64,000 nt of DNA from positions 558,001 through 622,000 of the forward strand of contig NZ_LT828648.1 in the NCBI RefSeq assembly GCF_900169565.1. Reading direction: 5' to 3'. The notes below the pieces were generated by a model. That model was not told where the DNA came from. It saw nothing but the letters and a program-made list of their open reading frames with translations, and did no database searches. The stretch is from Nitrospira japonica. GTDB lineage: Bacteria > Nitrospirota > Nitrospiria > Nitrospirales > Nitrospiraceae. A program made the translations under genes and the position numbers. This document shows, in pieces, positions 1 through 8,969 of this stretch; the stretch's first letter is position 1; each line of letters starts with the position of its first letter.

Positions 1-1
1 C

Positions 2-856
2 CTCACCTCGCGCCATTTACGGGAGCGGCTCTTCAAGGAGCTGGAAACCAACGTCTCGCTTCGCGTGCAGGAAACCGACAGCGCCGACCGCTTTCTCGTC
101 GCCGGGCGCGGGGAATTGCATCTCGGGGTCTTGATCGAGCAGATGCGCAGAGAAGGATACGAATTACAGGTCAGCCAACCCGAGGTCATTCTTCACCGCG
201 ATGGGGGCAAGGTGACCGAGCCTTACGAAGAGCTGACGATCCAGGTGCCGGAAACTTACCAGGGCGCGGTCATCGAAGAAGTGGGTAAGCGCCGGGGCGA
301 GATGCGCCACATGCGGCTGGTGCATTCCGACGCCGGGCCGAGCGAAATGCATCTCGAATATCACATTCCCACCCGCGGCATCATGGGATTGAAGAACATT
401 CTCCTCGCCAAGACGCGAGGCACGGTGATCATGCATCACGTGTTCAAGTCCTACGAAGCGGCGGACGAACAAGACTTGCTCATTACGCCCCATGGATCGC
501 TCTGCGCCTTCGAAGACGGAGTCAGCACCGCCTACGCCCTGTTCATGACACAGGAACGCGGCGTGATGTTCATCGGCCCCGGTGTCGAGGTGTACCGCGG
601 AATGGTCGTCGGCGAGAACAGCCGTGACGAAGATCTCGACGTCAACGTCTGCAAGGAGAAGCATCTCTCGAATATGCGGGCCTCCGGATCGGACGAGGCC
701 TTGATCCTGACGCCCCCCAGGGAAATGTCGCTGGAGTTCGCCCTGGAGTACATCGGGCAGGATGAATTGGTCGAGGTCACGCCTCAGAACCTTCGTATCC
801 GAAAACGGTTGCTGAACCCCGAAGATCGCCGCAAGGCCCGTAAGGCCGGAAAATGA
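2..856 (+). CDS. typA: TypA/BipA ribosome-associated GTPase, C-terminal part
   Basis: Only the C-terminal ~284 residues lie in the window; the reading frame is open from base 2, so the gene starts upstream. TypA/BipA is a translational GTPase of the EF-G type that binds the 70S ribosome and helps ribosome assembly and stress adaptation. The visible part opens with LTSRHLRERLFKELETN, matching the family in the domain III region. It continues through the elongation-factor-like domain V (GKRRGEMRHM, FRIPTRGIMG-type segment HIPTRGIMGLKN) and the BipA-specific C-terminal domain (GVSTAYALFMTQERGVMFIGP, VCKEKHLSNMRASGSDEA). The GTPase domain is not in view. The next gene begins 40 bp downstream on the same strand. 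Confidence 0.95.
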   Translation, partial: LTSRHLRERLFKELETNVSLRVQETDSADRFLVAGRGELHLGVLIEQMRREGYELQVSQPEVILHRDGGKVTEPYEELTIQVPETYQGAVIEEVGKRRGEMRHMRLVHSDAGPSEMHLEYHIPTRGIMGLKNILLAKTRGTVIMHHVFKSYEAADEQDLLITPHGSLCAFEDGVSTAYALFMTQERGVMFIGPGVEVYRGMVVGENSRDEDLDVNVCKEKHLSNMRASGSDEALILTPPREMSLEFALEYIGQDELVEVTPQNLRIRKRLLNPEDRRKARKAGK

Positions 857-896
857 TCCGGCCGGCGGATCGTCACCCCTCACCGGACCTCTCCGC

Positions 897-1646
897 ATGA
901 GAATCAAGAAGAAAGGCCCCAAACCTTCTTCAAAGCGCCCCCCGCTCTATTTCGTCGGCTATCGAGGCAGCGTCCCCGGCATCGAAGAACTCAAGACCTG
1001 GTACGACCTGGAATATCACGGCCCCCTATCCGTCAAACCCGAAGAGGACGCGCCGGAATCCTGGCGTCTCAGCCATGGGCCCTGGACCGCCCATGTCGTC
1101 ATCCCCCTTCCGGCCACCCATCAGGCCGGGCTCAAGGACCAACTGGCATGGGAGCATGAATCGATGGGAGTGGTCGCCCCGTCGATCACGTCGCCGCGCG
1201 AGATGCCGGATTCGGTCCTCTTCGCCGCCCGGGTGGCCCGCGGGCTGACGCTTCTGACCCAGGGCACCGCTCACGATCCGGCGACCCGACAATACTTGAA
1301 TCCGTCGGACTGGAAAGATCGCACCCTCGTGGAATTCGTCATCGACGACCATGTCACGATCGCCCAGGACGACGAAGCCAGGCCGGACCATACGTGGTGG
1401 TACACGCTGGGACTCGCCAAGTTCGGGATGGACGAACTGGAAACCTTTCGGCCGAAGGGACTTTCCGACCAGCGCTCCAATGAGCTGCTCGCGGAATCCG
1501 CCCATGAAATGATTCGGATCGGCGTCTCCCCGAAAGTCGGCACGGCATTTCACCTGCCGATGATCGGACGCACCATTAGGGTCACCAACCATCGCACCGC
1601 GGCGCCGACCGGACGCATGCAGAGCTTTCGCGAGATCACGGTCTAA
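897..1646 (+). CDS. Hypothetical protein (249 aa)
   Basis: I do not recognise a family. The protein is soluble, with a basic N-terminus ([16 protein letters not shown]) and no signal peptide or membrane segment. It is rich in Trp ([37 protein letters not shown]) and ends in a basic tail. It sits 40 bp after typA on the same strand and could be co-transcribed. Codon use and GC content match the neighbours, and the minus-strand alternatives look like shadows. I can infer no function. Confidence 0.7.
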   Translation: MRIKKKGPKPSSKRPPLYFVGYRGSVPGIEELKTWYDLEYHGPLSVKPEEDAPESWRLSHGPWTAHVVIPLPATHQAGLKDQLAWEHESMGVVAPSITSPREMPDSVLFAARVARGLTLLTQGTAHDPATRQYLNPSDWKDRTLVEFVIDDHVTIAQDDEARPDHTWWYTLGLAKFGMDELETFRPKGLSDQRSNELLAESAHEMIRIGVSPKVGTAFHLPMIGRTIRVTNHRTAAPTGRMQSFREITV

Positions 1647-1704
1647 GGCCCTGGAACATAAGCGAGTCACGGCGCCGGCTGGATCGGCTAGGCCTTCAGG
1701 GCCG

Positions 1705-1734
1705 TTGACAAGCTTTCAAAGGGCACGGTACAAA
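1705..1734 (+). promoter_or_regulatory. Candidate sigma-70 promoter for the peroxiredoxin gene
   Basis: A perfect -35 hexamer TTGACA (1705-1710) is followed after 18 bp by TACAAA (1729-1734), which matches the -10 consensus at 4 of 6 positions. It lies about 200 bp before the peroxiredoxin start codon, so the mRNA would have a long leader. Inferred from sequence only. Confidence 0.4.
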
Positions 1735-1935
1735 AGCCGAAGGTCGGATAGAGGATCCTTCCCGAAGGCCTCTAAACCAAGAGTCAACTCTCTACAACAA
1801 CAGAATGCCGGAACGGGCCGGACCGCCGGTCCCGGACAGTGGAGACGCGGGTCAGTCTCTGTGCCGCGTGTCACCGCTGGGCGACGGGGCCACATCACCG
1901 GCCGGCAGTTTGACATTCGCAAAGGAGGACTTCTG

Positions 1936-2406
1936 ATGAGCGACGTAGCCCCCGAAATCAAGGTTGGAGATACGGCCCCGGATTTCAACCTCAAGGACCA
2001 GGACCAGAAGGACGTGAAGCTCAGCGACTTCCGCGGCAAGAAAAACGTGGTGCTCGCGTTCTATCCGCTGGACTGGAGCCCCGTGTGCCAGGGTGAGAAC
2101 AAGTGCCTGACGGACGATTTCCCCAAGTTCCAGAACGCGAACGCCGAGTTGTTCGGCGTCAGCTGCGACAGCTTCTTCTCGCACAAGGCTTGGGCCGATT
2201 CGATGGACCTCAAGCACCGGCTGCTCTCGGACGTCCATCGCACCACGGCGAAAGCCTACGGTCTGTACTTCGAGCCGTTGAACTGCTCCAAGCGGGCGAC
2301 GGTGATCGTGGACAAGAACGGCAAGGTCGCCTATGTGAAAGTGCAGGAGATCAAGGTTGCGCGCGAGGACAAGGACATTCTCGCCGAGTTGGCAAAGCTC
2401 AGCTAA
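1936..2406 (+). CDS. Peroxiredoxin, AhpC/TSA family
   Basis: A thiol peroxidase of 156 residues that would reduce hydrogen peroxide and organic hydroperoxides in the cytoplasm. The peroxidatic motif is [14 protein letters not shown], with the usual Pro and Cys of the PxxxT/S-C region. A second Cys follows five residues later (CQGENKC), and a third sits at [12 protein letters not shown]. Length and thioredoxin fold order fit the family. The ATG at 1936 was chosen over an upstream in-frame start because AAAGGAGGA lies 6 bp before it. A thioredoxin-like gene follows 61 bp later and could be a reductant. CX5C differs from the CX4C of PrxQ/BCP, so the resolving mechanism is open. Confidence 0.9.
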   Translation: MSDVAPEIKVGDTAPDFNLKDQDQKDVKLSDFRGKKNVVLAFYPLDWSPVCQGENKCLTDDFPKFQNANAELFGVSCDSFFSHKAWADSMDLKHRLLSDVHRTTAKAYGLYFEPLNCSKRATVIVDKNGKVAYVKVQEIKVAREDKDILAELAKLS

Positions 2407-2467
2407 TAGTGGATCCGTCGAGGCGGGGAGCTTGCGCTCCCGCCTCGACCCACCTGTCGGATCACCC

Positions 2468-2803
2468 ATGTCTGGAACAGTTCTCGACGTCAGCGACGAA
2501 AACTACAAGGACTTCGTAAACGGCCCCGGCTCGGTGGTCGCGTATGGTCTGGCGACCTGCGAACCTTGCAAGACCTACGATCCGATCCTGGAAGAGATCG
2601 CCGCGCGCTTTCCGACCGTCAAAGTCGGCAAGGCCAAAATGCACGTGCCTGGCCGGTGCCGAGAAATCAAGAAAACCCACGTCTTCGAGACCTATCCCAC
2701 GACTCATTTGTTTGCCAACGGCAAGCTGCTCCTGACTCGCGAAGGAGTCATCGAGCCGGCCGAACTCGCCGCCTTGATCTCGGACCATCTGCTTCCGTCA
2801 TAA
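2468..2803 (+). CDS. Thioredoxin-like protein with CEPC active site
   Basis: A 111-residue thioredoxin-fold protein. The redox motif CEPC sits at about residues 31-34 (YGLATCEPCKTYDP), and the cis-Pro loop is ETYPTTHLFANGK. It lacks a signal peptide, so it should act in the cytoplasm. Its position directly after a peroxiredoxin suggests that it supplies electrons to that enzyme or to a similar partner; this is inference from context. The longer upstream frame overlaps the peroxiredoxin gene and was not used. Confidence 0.85.
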   Translation: MSGTVLDVSDENYKDFVNGPGSVVAYGLATCEPCKTYDPILEEIAARFPTVKVGKAKMHVPGRCREIKKTHVFETYPTTHLFANGKLLLTREGVIEPAELAALISDHLLPS

Positions 2804-2903
2804 GTCCGGGAAGCTTGGCAGGGTACAAACCCGCCACTTTCTTGACTCAATACCGTCATATAGTAATGTCGAAGCACGGCCTCGTTGCGCCGACATTTCC
2901 TCT

Positions 2904-4409
2904 ATGTCATCCAGCGAACATCCACGATACGACGCCCGTGCGCTGCTGAACTCGCAACCGGTCAGCGTGGCGGTCATCAACCCGGCGACCTATCGCGTTG
3001 AATTTCAGAATGAGACGGGCCTCAAGACGTTCGGCGATATCGCCGGCAAGGTCTGCTACGAGAAGATTGCCTCGTGCGTCTCCCCTTGTTCCTTTTGCCG
3101 CATGTCGGAGGCCCTGGCCACCGACTCGGTCGTCTCCCAGGAAGTGGCCCTGCCGGGCGACAAGCATCTCCTGATCCATTGGTCGAAAGTTGCGGCGGCC
3201 GATGGACCCACTCACGTGATCGAGACGATCGTCGACATCACCGAACACAAGCGAACCGAGCATGCCCTGCGCCAGTCGCAGAAGTTGGAGGCCGTGGGAC
3301 GGCTGGCCGGCGGGATCGCGCATGATTTCAACAACCTCATGATGGTGGTCATCGGGCATGCCCATCGCGTCCTGCAGCAGCTCGGCGGACACCCGGCGCG
3401 GCAGGAACTGGAACGGATCAGCCAGGCCGGCATGCGGGCGGCAGCCTTGACGAAGAAGCTCCTGACCTTCAGCCGGCAGCAAGTGTTCGAGCCGAAGGAA
3501 CTTCCCGTCAACCAAGTGATCCGTGAGATGGAAGATATTCTCCGGCAATTAATCGGGGAACAGATTCAGACCGTCGTCGTTCTCCACCCCCATACGGGGC
3601 ATGCGCTCGTCGACCCCGTGCAACTCGGGCAGGTGGTCATGAACCTAGTCTTGAACGCCCGCGATGCGATGCCGGACGGAGGCTTGCTCAACATCGAAAC
3701 CGACAATGCCGAATTGGACGAGGAGTTCGCCCGGCTGCATCCCGGGGCCAGACGGGGCTCCTATGTCAAAATCGTGGTACGGGACGCGGGATGCGGCATG
3801 AGCGCCGAGACGATGTCCCGTATTTTCGAGCCGTTCTTCACGACGAAAGGGCCGGACAAAGGGACCGGCCTGGGGTTGGCCACGGCGTACGGCATCGTGA
3901 AGCAAAGTCAGGGGTATATCGAGGTCACGAGCGAGCTGGGGCGCGGCTCCCGGTTTTGCGTCTATTTCCCGCGTGTCGGGCAGCCGGTCATGGAGGCCCC
4001 GCCGCAGAAAAAAGAGACGCATGCGTCCGCGGCCCAGGAAATGATTCTGGTGGTGGAAGACGAGGAAAGCATCCGAAAACTCGTCGCGGCCATTCTGCAG
4101 GATCAGGGATATCACGTGCTGTCGGCCGTCGACGGCATCGAAGCGCTGCAGCGGTTGCAGACGTTGAAAGGTCGCTGCGACCTGATCATCACCGACGTGA
4201 TCATGCCCAGGATGAAGAGCGCCGCCTTCGTCGAAGGCGTGAAGGCCATGAGGCCGGAAACCAGAGTGCTGTATATGTCCGGTTATGCGGGCGACACGTT
4301 GCAGGTCAACGGCGTCGCCGAGGGTGTCCCGTTCCTTCAGAAGCCGTTCCTGCCCAATACGCTCATCGAGAAGGTCCACGAACTCCTGCAAGCCGGCGCG
4401 GCGCGCTGA
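2904..4409 (+). CDS. Hybrid sensor histidine kinase / response regulator (PAS-HisKA-HATPase-REC)
   Basis: A cytoplasmic two-component sensor of 501 residues with no membrane segments. A PAS-like domain covers roughly residues 15-115 and carries a Cys cluster (KVCYEKIASCVSPCSFCRM) of the kind seen in many PAS domains. The phospho-acceptor H-box is GRLAGGIAHDFNNLM at about 130-145. HATPase_c boxes are visible as VLNARDAMPDGG (N), GCGM (G1), FEPFFTTK (F) and GTGLGL (G2). A C-terminal receiver domain follows from about 375 (LVVEDEESIRK, phospho-Asp in IITDVIMPRM, KPF). The protein is a stand-alone NtrB-like kinase fused to its receiver. No DNA-binding partner is adjacent, so its target is unknown. 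Confidence 0.92.
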   Translation: MSSSEHPRYDARALLNSQPVSVAVINPATYRVEFQNETGLKTFGDIAGKVCYEKIASCVSPCSFCRMSEALATDSVVSQEVALPGDKHLLIHWSKVAAADGPTHVIETIVDITEHKRTEHALRQSQKLEAVGRLAGGIAHDFNNLMMVVIGHAHRVLQQLGGHPARQELERISQAGMRAAALTKKLLTFSRQQVFEPKELPVNQVIREMEDILRQLIGEQIQTVVVLHPHTGHALVDPVQLGQVVMNLVLNARDAMPDGGLLNIETDNAELDEEFARLHPGARRGSYVKIVVRDAGCGMSAETMSRIFEPFFTTKGPDKGTGLGLATAYGIVKQSQGYIEVTSELGRGSRFCVYFPRVGQPVMEAPPQKKETHASAAQEMILVVEDEESIRKLVAAILQDQGYHVLSAVDGIEALQRLQTLKGRCDLIITDVIMPRMKSAAFVEGVKAMRPETRVLYMSGYAGDTLQVNGVAEGVPFLQKPFLPNTLIEKVHELLQAGAAR

Positions 4410-4527
4410 AATTGGCCCGCTCGAACCGGAGGCTTACCCCCGGTTCGTTGACAGGCGCGGCAGCGGTCGTTTACACGGCAACTCCCATCTCGAACGACGT
4501 TCCTCACTCTTGTTCGATATCCGCAAG

Positions 4528-5940
4528 CTACAGGGACCTCAGGAAGTTCAGCAGATGCTGTTTGTCGATCTCGTTGAGCCGATTGAACTGGGCGATCACC
4601 TGATTGGCTTCCGACGCGGCATACTGACCGTTGCCGCCACTGGCGTGGGCCTGAATGGCCTCCAGCAGGTCCTTCGTCCGGCCGTCGTGCAGGAAGAAGA
4701 CGCGTTTGCCGAGCCCCCAGAGCGGTGCCGTACGGAACTCGTCGCCCCGTGCCGCCCCTTGGCTGACGTCGTCGGCCAGCCCGGTGCCCATGTTGTGCAG
4801 GACCAAATCGGAGTAGAGATTGGCCTCCTTGTTCCTCAAGGAGGCCACGACTGCTTTTCCGGTGTGCAGCGTCGGCGTATGACAGAACGCGCACCCCGTG
4901 TCGCCGAACAGCTTGCGCCCCCGGGTCACCGTGTCCGTATCAGCCGCCGGAGTCGGGGCGGCGAGCAGCCGCATGAAGACGGCGAACTTGACGACGTCGC
5001 TCGGGACCTCGATCGGATCGAGCGCCTCATAGTGGGTCGAGCTTTCGGGCGTCGCGTTGAAGTAGCAGGACTTCAATTCCTCCCGCTCGTGGGGAAACAG
5101 GTCGTTCGTGATGCCTTGTTCGACGTTGTAGGCCTCTCCCGAGAAGACTTCGAGTGATTTGTTCTGGGCTTTCCAGCCGAATCGCGTGATTGTGCCGTCG
5201 TTGCCGCTCGTGTTCGGATGTCCCGTCGTCCGATTCGCACGTCCTACGATACCCAACGATTGTTTCGTGGGACTATTCGCCGCGATGTTGGCGAGAATCG
5301 TGTCGTCATCGATCGCCTCGATCAATCCGGACCCAAACAGCGGGGTCGGGATGCGAAAGATGACGTTGCGGGCCGCGACGGCGGTGCGAAAGTCCGGCTG
5401 AGGCAGACTGCAGCCCGCCGCGTCGTGGCGGCCGGTGATGGTGAACAGCGCTTGCACGCCTCCGTCGGGAGTGCCGCCGGGTCCCAACTTGAATCGGGCT
5501 TCTCGAATCGGCCCGTCGCGCTTGATGAAGGACGGGATTTCGTTCACGGCGCCTTCTTTCTTGGCGACGTCGACTTGAGGGTTCACCGCGGGGCTGCTGC
5601 CGCCCACATCGGGATTCGAGTGGCACCCCGCACAACTGTCCAGGTTGAAGCGCGGGCCGAGCCCCGCTTCCGTGTTGGCAATCGTGCCTTGTACGGATTG
5701 AACTTCCTGAAATACCGCCCGGGAATTGGAAAACAGCCGCTGCTCCAACGCAGTCAGGCCGGAAAGCATTTGTCCCGAACCGGCCGGCCCGGTTCGCACG
5801 CCCGGATCCCGGGCGGTGATCCGCGCGGTTTGAGAATGCCCGTCTTGCAAAAGAAACCCGGCAGAGACGGAAACCATCACGACCGAGATTGCCAGCAACC
5901 GCGTCCACTGTGGTGTAGGAGATAGCATAGATCCCTCCAT
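4528..5940 (-). CDS. Di-haem oxidoreductase, DUF1111 family
   Basis: A periplasmic di-haem protein of 470 residues. A Sec signal (LAISVVMVSVSAGFLLQ) leads into a mature part with two c-type haem sites: CAGCHSNP near residue 103 and CAFCHTPT near residue 355. The family is annotated as thiol oxidoreductase or di-haem oxidoreductase and is related to MauG/CcpA peroxidases, but its substrate is not established. A second possible start (MLSPTPQW) lies four codons later and fits a signal peptide equally well. It is convergent with the histidine kinase gene, and no partner gene is adjacent. Confidence 0.85.
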   Translation of the reverse strand: MEGSMLSPTPQWTRLLAISVVMVSVSAGFLLQDGHSQTARITARDPGVRTGPAGSGQMLSGLTALEQRLFSNSRAVFQEVQSVQGTIANTEAGLGPRFNLDSCAGCHSNPDVGGSSPAVNPQVDVAKKEGAVNEIPSFIKRDGPIREARFKLGPGGTPDGGVQALFTITGRHDAAGCSLPQPDFRTAVAARNVIFRIPTPLFGSGLIEAIDDDTILANIAANSPTKQSLGIVGRANRTTGHPNTSGNDGTITRFGWKAQNKSLEVFSGEAYNVEQGITNDLFPHEREELKSCYFNATPESSTHYEALDPIEVPSDVVKFAVFMRLLAAPTPAADTDTVTRGRKLFGDTGCAFCHTPTLHTGKAVVASLRNKEANLYSDLVLHNMGTGLADDVSQGAARGDEFRTAPLWGLGKRVFFLHDGRTKDLLEAIQAHASGGNGQYAASEANQVIAQFNRLNEIDKQHLLNFLRSL

Positions 5941-6187
5941 GAAGTTGGGCCGCCCTCCGTCAAGATGGCGCCGGCGAGGACGCAGAGCATAATGCGTACC
6001 GTCTCAGCGGAACGCCGGAGAAACTTGTCTATCTGCCTGCAAGATCAATTACTCTCCTCGCGAGCGGGCCTCGCGTTGGACGTGCCGACTCTTGAAGGTT
6101 TGTCGGTCCAGACCTACAGAAAGTCAGCGGACAATGTGACGCGAAGACGCACCGTTCGCGTACGTGCCGATGACGCGATGGGCTGGA

Positions 6188-6940
6188 TTATGCCGAGCAA
6201 CTGAAGGAAAGATCGCGGGAGTGGACGACCTGCAGATGGGCAAGTTTGCCGGATGGAATGCGCGACACGAGGGATGTCCAGATGAATTCGACGAGCGACT
6301 GACCGGTCACGGACGTTCGTCCGAAGACGTCGCGGAGATCCCGGCAGTCCAACTTTGCAAGGACGTGCTCCTGCACCAATAGATTCAGCGCCGCGATGTC
6401 GACGACCATTCCGGTCTTGGGATCGATGGGCCCTTGAACCGTCACGAAACAATCCCACTGCCGGCCTTGATGGCCTTCCTGCACGGCGGTGAAAGAGTAG
6501 CGCCGCGTGACGCCGGCGATATCCAACCCGCCGGCTGCGGTGATTTCCGCAAAGAGATCCTCATCCTCATAGAGCCGGATGGCATGCAGCGTACCGATGT
6601 CGGATTGAGGCTCGAGCTTGGTCCACAGCACCCGCGCCAGGTTCTCCGACGTCGGAATCCGGTCGGTGAAGTAGGACATGTCGAGATTGAGATTCTTGTG
6701 ATCGAACTCCTCGATCATACCCAGCAACACGCGTTTGAGATCGAAGAGGTTGATGACCATCCCGGTCTGGGGGTCCACGCCGCCCGACACGGTGACTTCG
6801 AGCATGTAGTTGTGGCCGTGGGCGGGAGGATTGTAGCAGCGCCCGAACACCGCGCGATTCTTGGCCTCGTCCCATTCAGGCCGGAAATACCGGTGTGCGG
6901 CCGCGAATTCGATTCGTTTTGTCAAAAGAACGGGGGCCAT
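6188..6940 (-). CDS. Tandem 6-pyruvoyl-tetrahydropterin synthase / QueD-like protein
   Basis: A 250-residue protein built from two PTPS-type halves. The first half has the full active site: zinc ligands H16 (FAAAHRYF), H41 and H43 (PPAHGHNY), and catalytic C35 (FGRCYNPP). It also has the pterin-side segments DHKNLN and PTSENLA. The second half, from about residue 125, repeats the scaffold (YSFTAVQEG, GPIDPKTGMVVDIAAL, VTGQSLVEFIW) but has lost the HGHNY box, so it is probably not catalytic. A normal QueD is about 120 residues. The likely role is pterin chemistry leading to queuosine or tetrahydropterins. It is the last gene of a minus-strand run with DUF3501 and an Fe-S reductase. Confidence 0.82.
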   Translation of the reverse strand: MAPVLLTKRIEFAAAHRYFRPEWDEAKNRAVFGRCYNPPAHGHNYMLEVTVSGGVDPQTGMVINLFDLKRVLLGMIEEFDHKNLNLDMSYFTDRIPTSENLARVLWTKLEPQSDIGTLHAIRLYEDEDLFAEITAAGGLDIAGVTRRYSFTAVQEGHQGRQWDCFVTVQGPIDPKTGMVVDIAALNLLVQEHVLAKLDCRDLRDVFGRTSVTGQSLVEFIWTSLVSRIPSGKLAHLQVVHSRDLSFSCSA

Positions 6941-6941
6941 A

Positions 6942-7002
6942 GTGTTGAATCGTGAGTTGTTCTGTTCTTAGTCTCACCTGGATCCGACGTAAAATTCAAC
7001 AC
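6942..7002. repeat. Intergenic inverted repeat (9-bp arms)
   Basis: GTGTTGAAT at 6942-6950 is answered by ATTCAACAC at 6994-7002 in the short gap between the DUF3501 gene and the PTPS gene. The 43-nt loop is too long for a typical terminator. It could be an mRNA hairpin or a binding site within the operon. Confidence 0.35.
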
Positions 7003-7008
7003 CCAACA

Positions 7009-7599
7009 CTACAAACCTTCACGCAAATCCGACAGCCATTCTTCCCGCAGAGTGCCGGGGGCGGGCACGTCCATCCGATATCCGTTGTGGTCGACCGTGA
7101 GGCTGACCGTTTGATGCAAGTCCGCAAAGGCGCGCTTCAATTGGTCCGACGGCCGGAACCGCACGAAGTGCACGGCGCTGATCTTGGATTCGTGACTATG
7201 ACCGCCTTCAAAGATTCCGAACGCCTGCTCCTGTCCGCTCCCGATCGCCACCTTGTCGCCGTGGTCCAACCCCATGAATCGATCGAGCCATTCCTTCATC
7301 CTCGCGTCCTCGGTGATTTCGATCAAGAGGGTGGCGCTGAGTTCTCCCGGTAAAGGCAACAGCTCGTTGTAGACGTCCAACTCGTCCTGGACCTTGCGTG
7401 GATCGAGAATCCGCTCCACGCGGATCATTTCCTGGATCTGGAATTTGAGCGTCTCACGGTTCTCGAACACCAGCGTGATGATCGGCCCCAGGGCAATTCG
7501 CCGACGCCGCTTGAGTTCGATGATACCGGCTCGAAACCGCTCCCGCTGCCGCTCATACTCCTCGATGGAGAGAAGATCTTCTTGGATCAACCGTTTCAC
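7009..7599 (-). CDS. DUF3501 family protein
   Basis: A 196-residue soluble protein that I recognise as DUF3501 (SIEEYERQRERFRAGIIELKRRRRIALG near the N-terminus; FRPSDQLKRAFADL and VDHNGYRMDVPAP later). The family has no established biochemical role, but it is commonly encoded beside rubrerythrin and a GlpC-like Fe-S protein, exactly as here. Its start overlaps the stop of the upstream Fe-S gene by 4 bp, so the two are probably translationally coupled. Confidence 0.8.
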   Translation of the reverse strand: MKRLIQEDLLSIEEYERQRERFRAGIIELKRRRRIALGPIITLVFENRETLKFQIQEMIRVERILDPRKVQDELDVYNELLPLPGELSATLLIEITEDARMKEWLDRFMGLDHGDKVAIGSGQEQAFGIFEGGHSHESKISAVHFVRFRPSDQLKRAFADLHQTVSLTVDHNGYRMDVPAPGTLREEWLSDLREGL

Positions 7600-8870
7600 T
7601 TCGGCAACCCATAGGCGTCACGGACGATCTGGATCGGGTGGAGCGACGCAGTCCCTCCCACATGGGCCGACGCGCCGGCCTGATCCAGCTGCAGCCCCGC
7701 CAGAGGACAGTCGGAGGCCACCAGGTCGGAGGGGTTCTTTTCGATGGCGCGCACGGCCTTGGCGGCGATGGTCATGGACAGCGGAAAAAATTCTGTCTTG
7801 GCCGACCAGGTCCCGTCATGTCCCGAACACTTTTCGATGACCTCTACCTGCGCGCCGGCACATTCCATCAGGTCCTTGGATTTGAAACCGATGTTCTGGT
7901 CCCGCAAATGGCAGGGCACCTGGTAGGCAACCCGTCCCGGTTTCCGCATAAAATCGGTCGCCAACTGGCCGTCCTTTTTCATTTTCATCAGATATTCGCA
8001 GACGTCGAACGTCCGCTCGGCCACCCGCTTCGTCTTGTCGTCGGCGACCACTCCCGGATACTCCCGCTTGAGCATGAGGCTGCAGCTGACGGTCGGCACC
8101 ACCACGTCGTACCCCTGCGCGACCCAGGGATAGAGCGAATCCACATTCGCTCGTGCCGCGACTCCGATCGCCCGGTCGTCACCCAGGTCGAAGCTCGGCA
8201 TGCCGCAGCAACGCTGCTCCGGCAACACCACTTCCACCCCGTTCTTCTCGAGCACCTGCACCGTCGCCTTGCCCACGTCCGTCGCCTGGTAATTCACCAG
8301 GCAGCTCGAAAACAGCGCGACTTTTCTGACCGGATTGCTCCCCTTCATCGGTGTCCCCCGCCGGCCGAACCAGGCGGGAAACGTCTCACGCGAGAAATGT
8401 AGCACGCGCCGCTCGCGATGGACGCCGAGCACGAGTTCGAGCAGGCGACGGACCAGTCTGTTTTCCAGGAAGCGGTTCGTCAGGGGAGCCGTCAGACTTC
8501 CCAGCCGTCCGATCACGTCGGTCATGATCAAGAGGCGGTCGCGCCAGCGGACGCCTCTCTCGGCCGCCAGCCGCTTCTTCCACAGCACCATCAGCAGGGG
8601 AAAGTCGAGATCGTATTGATGCGGCGGCGTGTAGGGGCAATGGTTGAAACAGAGTTTGCAGTAGTAACACTCGTCGACCACCCGGTGGTGATCGGCCGGC
8701 GTCAGCTTGGCGACGTCGCCCTCATAGACGTCGATGCGGTCTAGCAACGTGTTGAAGGAGGGACAGAGATTGAAGCAGCGGCGGCAGCCCTCGCATATCT
8801 CATAAATTCTGAGCGTTTCCCGGTCCAATTGGACCGGATCGACAGGATTGATGAGGCTGAGGCCTTTCAT
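7596..8870 (-). CDS. GlpC/HdrD-like Fe-S oxidoreductase (two 4Fe-4S sites plus CCG domain)
   Basis: A 424-residue electron-transfer subunit resembling anaerobic glycerol-3-phosphate dehydrogenase subunit C and heterodisulfide reductase HdrD. Two ferredoxin-type clusters are visible near the N-terminus: CEGCRRCFNLCP at about 27-38 and CYYCKLCFNHCP at about 68-79. The CCG (Cys-rich) domain follows, with CCGMPSFDLGD near 220 and a second Cys-rich unit later (CSGHDGTW, ASDCPLAG). No GlpA or GlpB is present, so it is not a classical Glp complex. The neighbours (rubrerythrin upstream, DUF3501 downstream) point to peroxide or redox defence. Start MKGLSLINPVDP. Confidence 0.85.
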   Translation of the reverse strand: MKGLSLINPVDPVQLDRETLRIYEICEGCRRCFNLCPSFNTLLDRIDVYEGDVAKLTPADHHRVVDECYYCKLCFNHCPYTPPHQYDLDFPLLMVLWKKRLAAERGVRWRDRLLIMTDVIGRLGSLTAPLTNRFLENRLVRRLLELVLGVHRERRVLHFSRETFPAWFGRRGTPMKGSNPVRKVALFSSCLVNYQATDVGKATVQVLEKNGVEVVLPEQRCCGMPSFDLGDDRAIGVAARANVDSLYPWVAQGYDVVVPTVSCSLMLKREYPGVVADDKTKRVAERTFDVCEYLMKMKKDGQLATDFMRKPGRVAYQVPCHLRDQNIGFKSKDLMECAGAQVEVIEKCSGHDGTWSAKTEFFPLSMTIAAKAVRAIEKNPSDLVASDCPLAGLQLDQAGASAHVGGTASLHPIQIVRDAYGLPK

Positions 8871-8969
8871 GGACGCACAGGCGGGTCTCTGGTCAACGCC
8901 CCGCCGTCACCGCAGGCCCCTATGGTGGGCACCGCGGTGAACCCGGTGGTTGAATGCCCAGGCACTCGT

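Noticed and set aside
164-922. Long minus-strand frame over typA
   Set aside because: Antisense to a clear TypA/BipA sequence; the translation has no family character.
2842-2869. Promoter TTGACT-N16-TAATGT before the histidine kinase
   Set aside because: The -10 matches at only 3 of 6 positions and spacing is short; too weak to list.
8929-8945. CACCGCGGTG palindrome between the Fe-S and rubrerythrin genes
   Set aside because: A 10-bp GC palindrome is not unexpected in this composition, and no second feature supports an operator or terminator.
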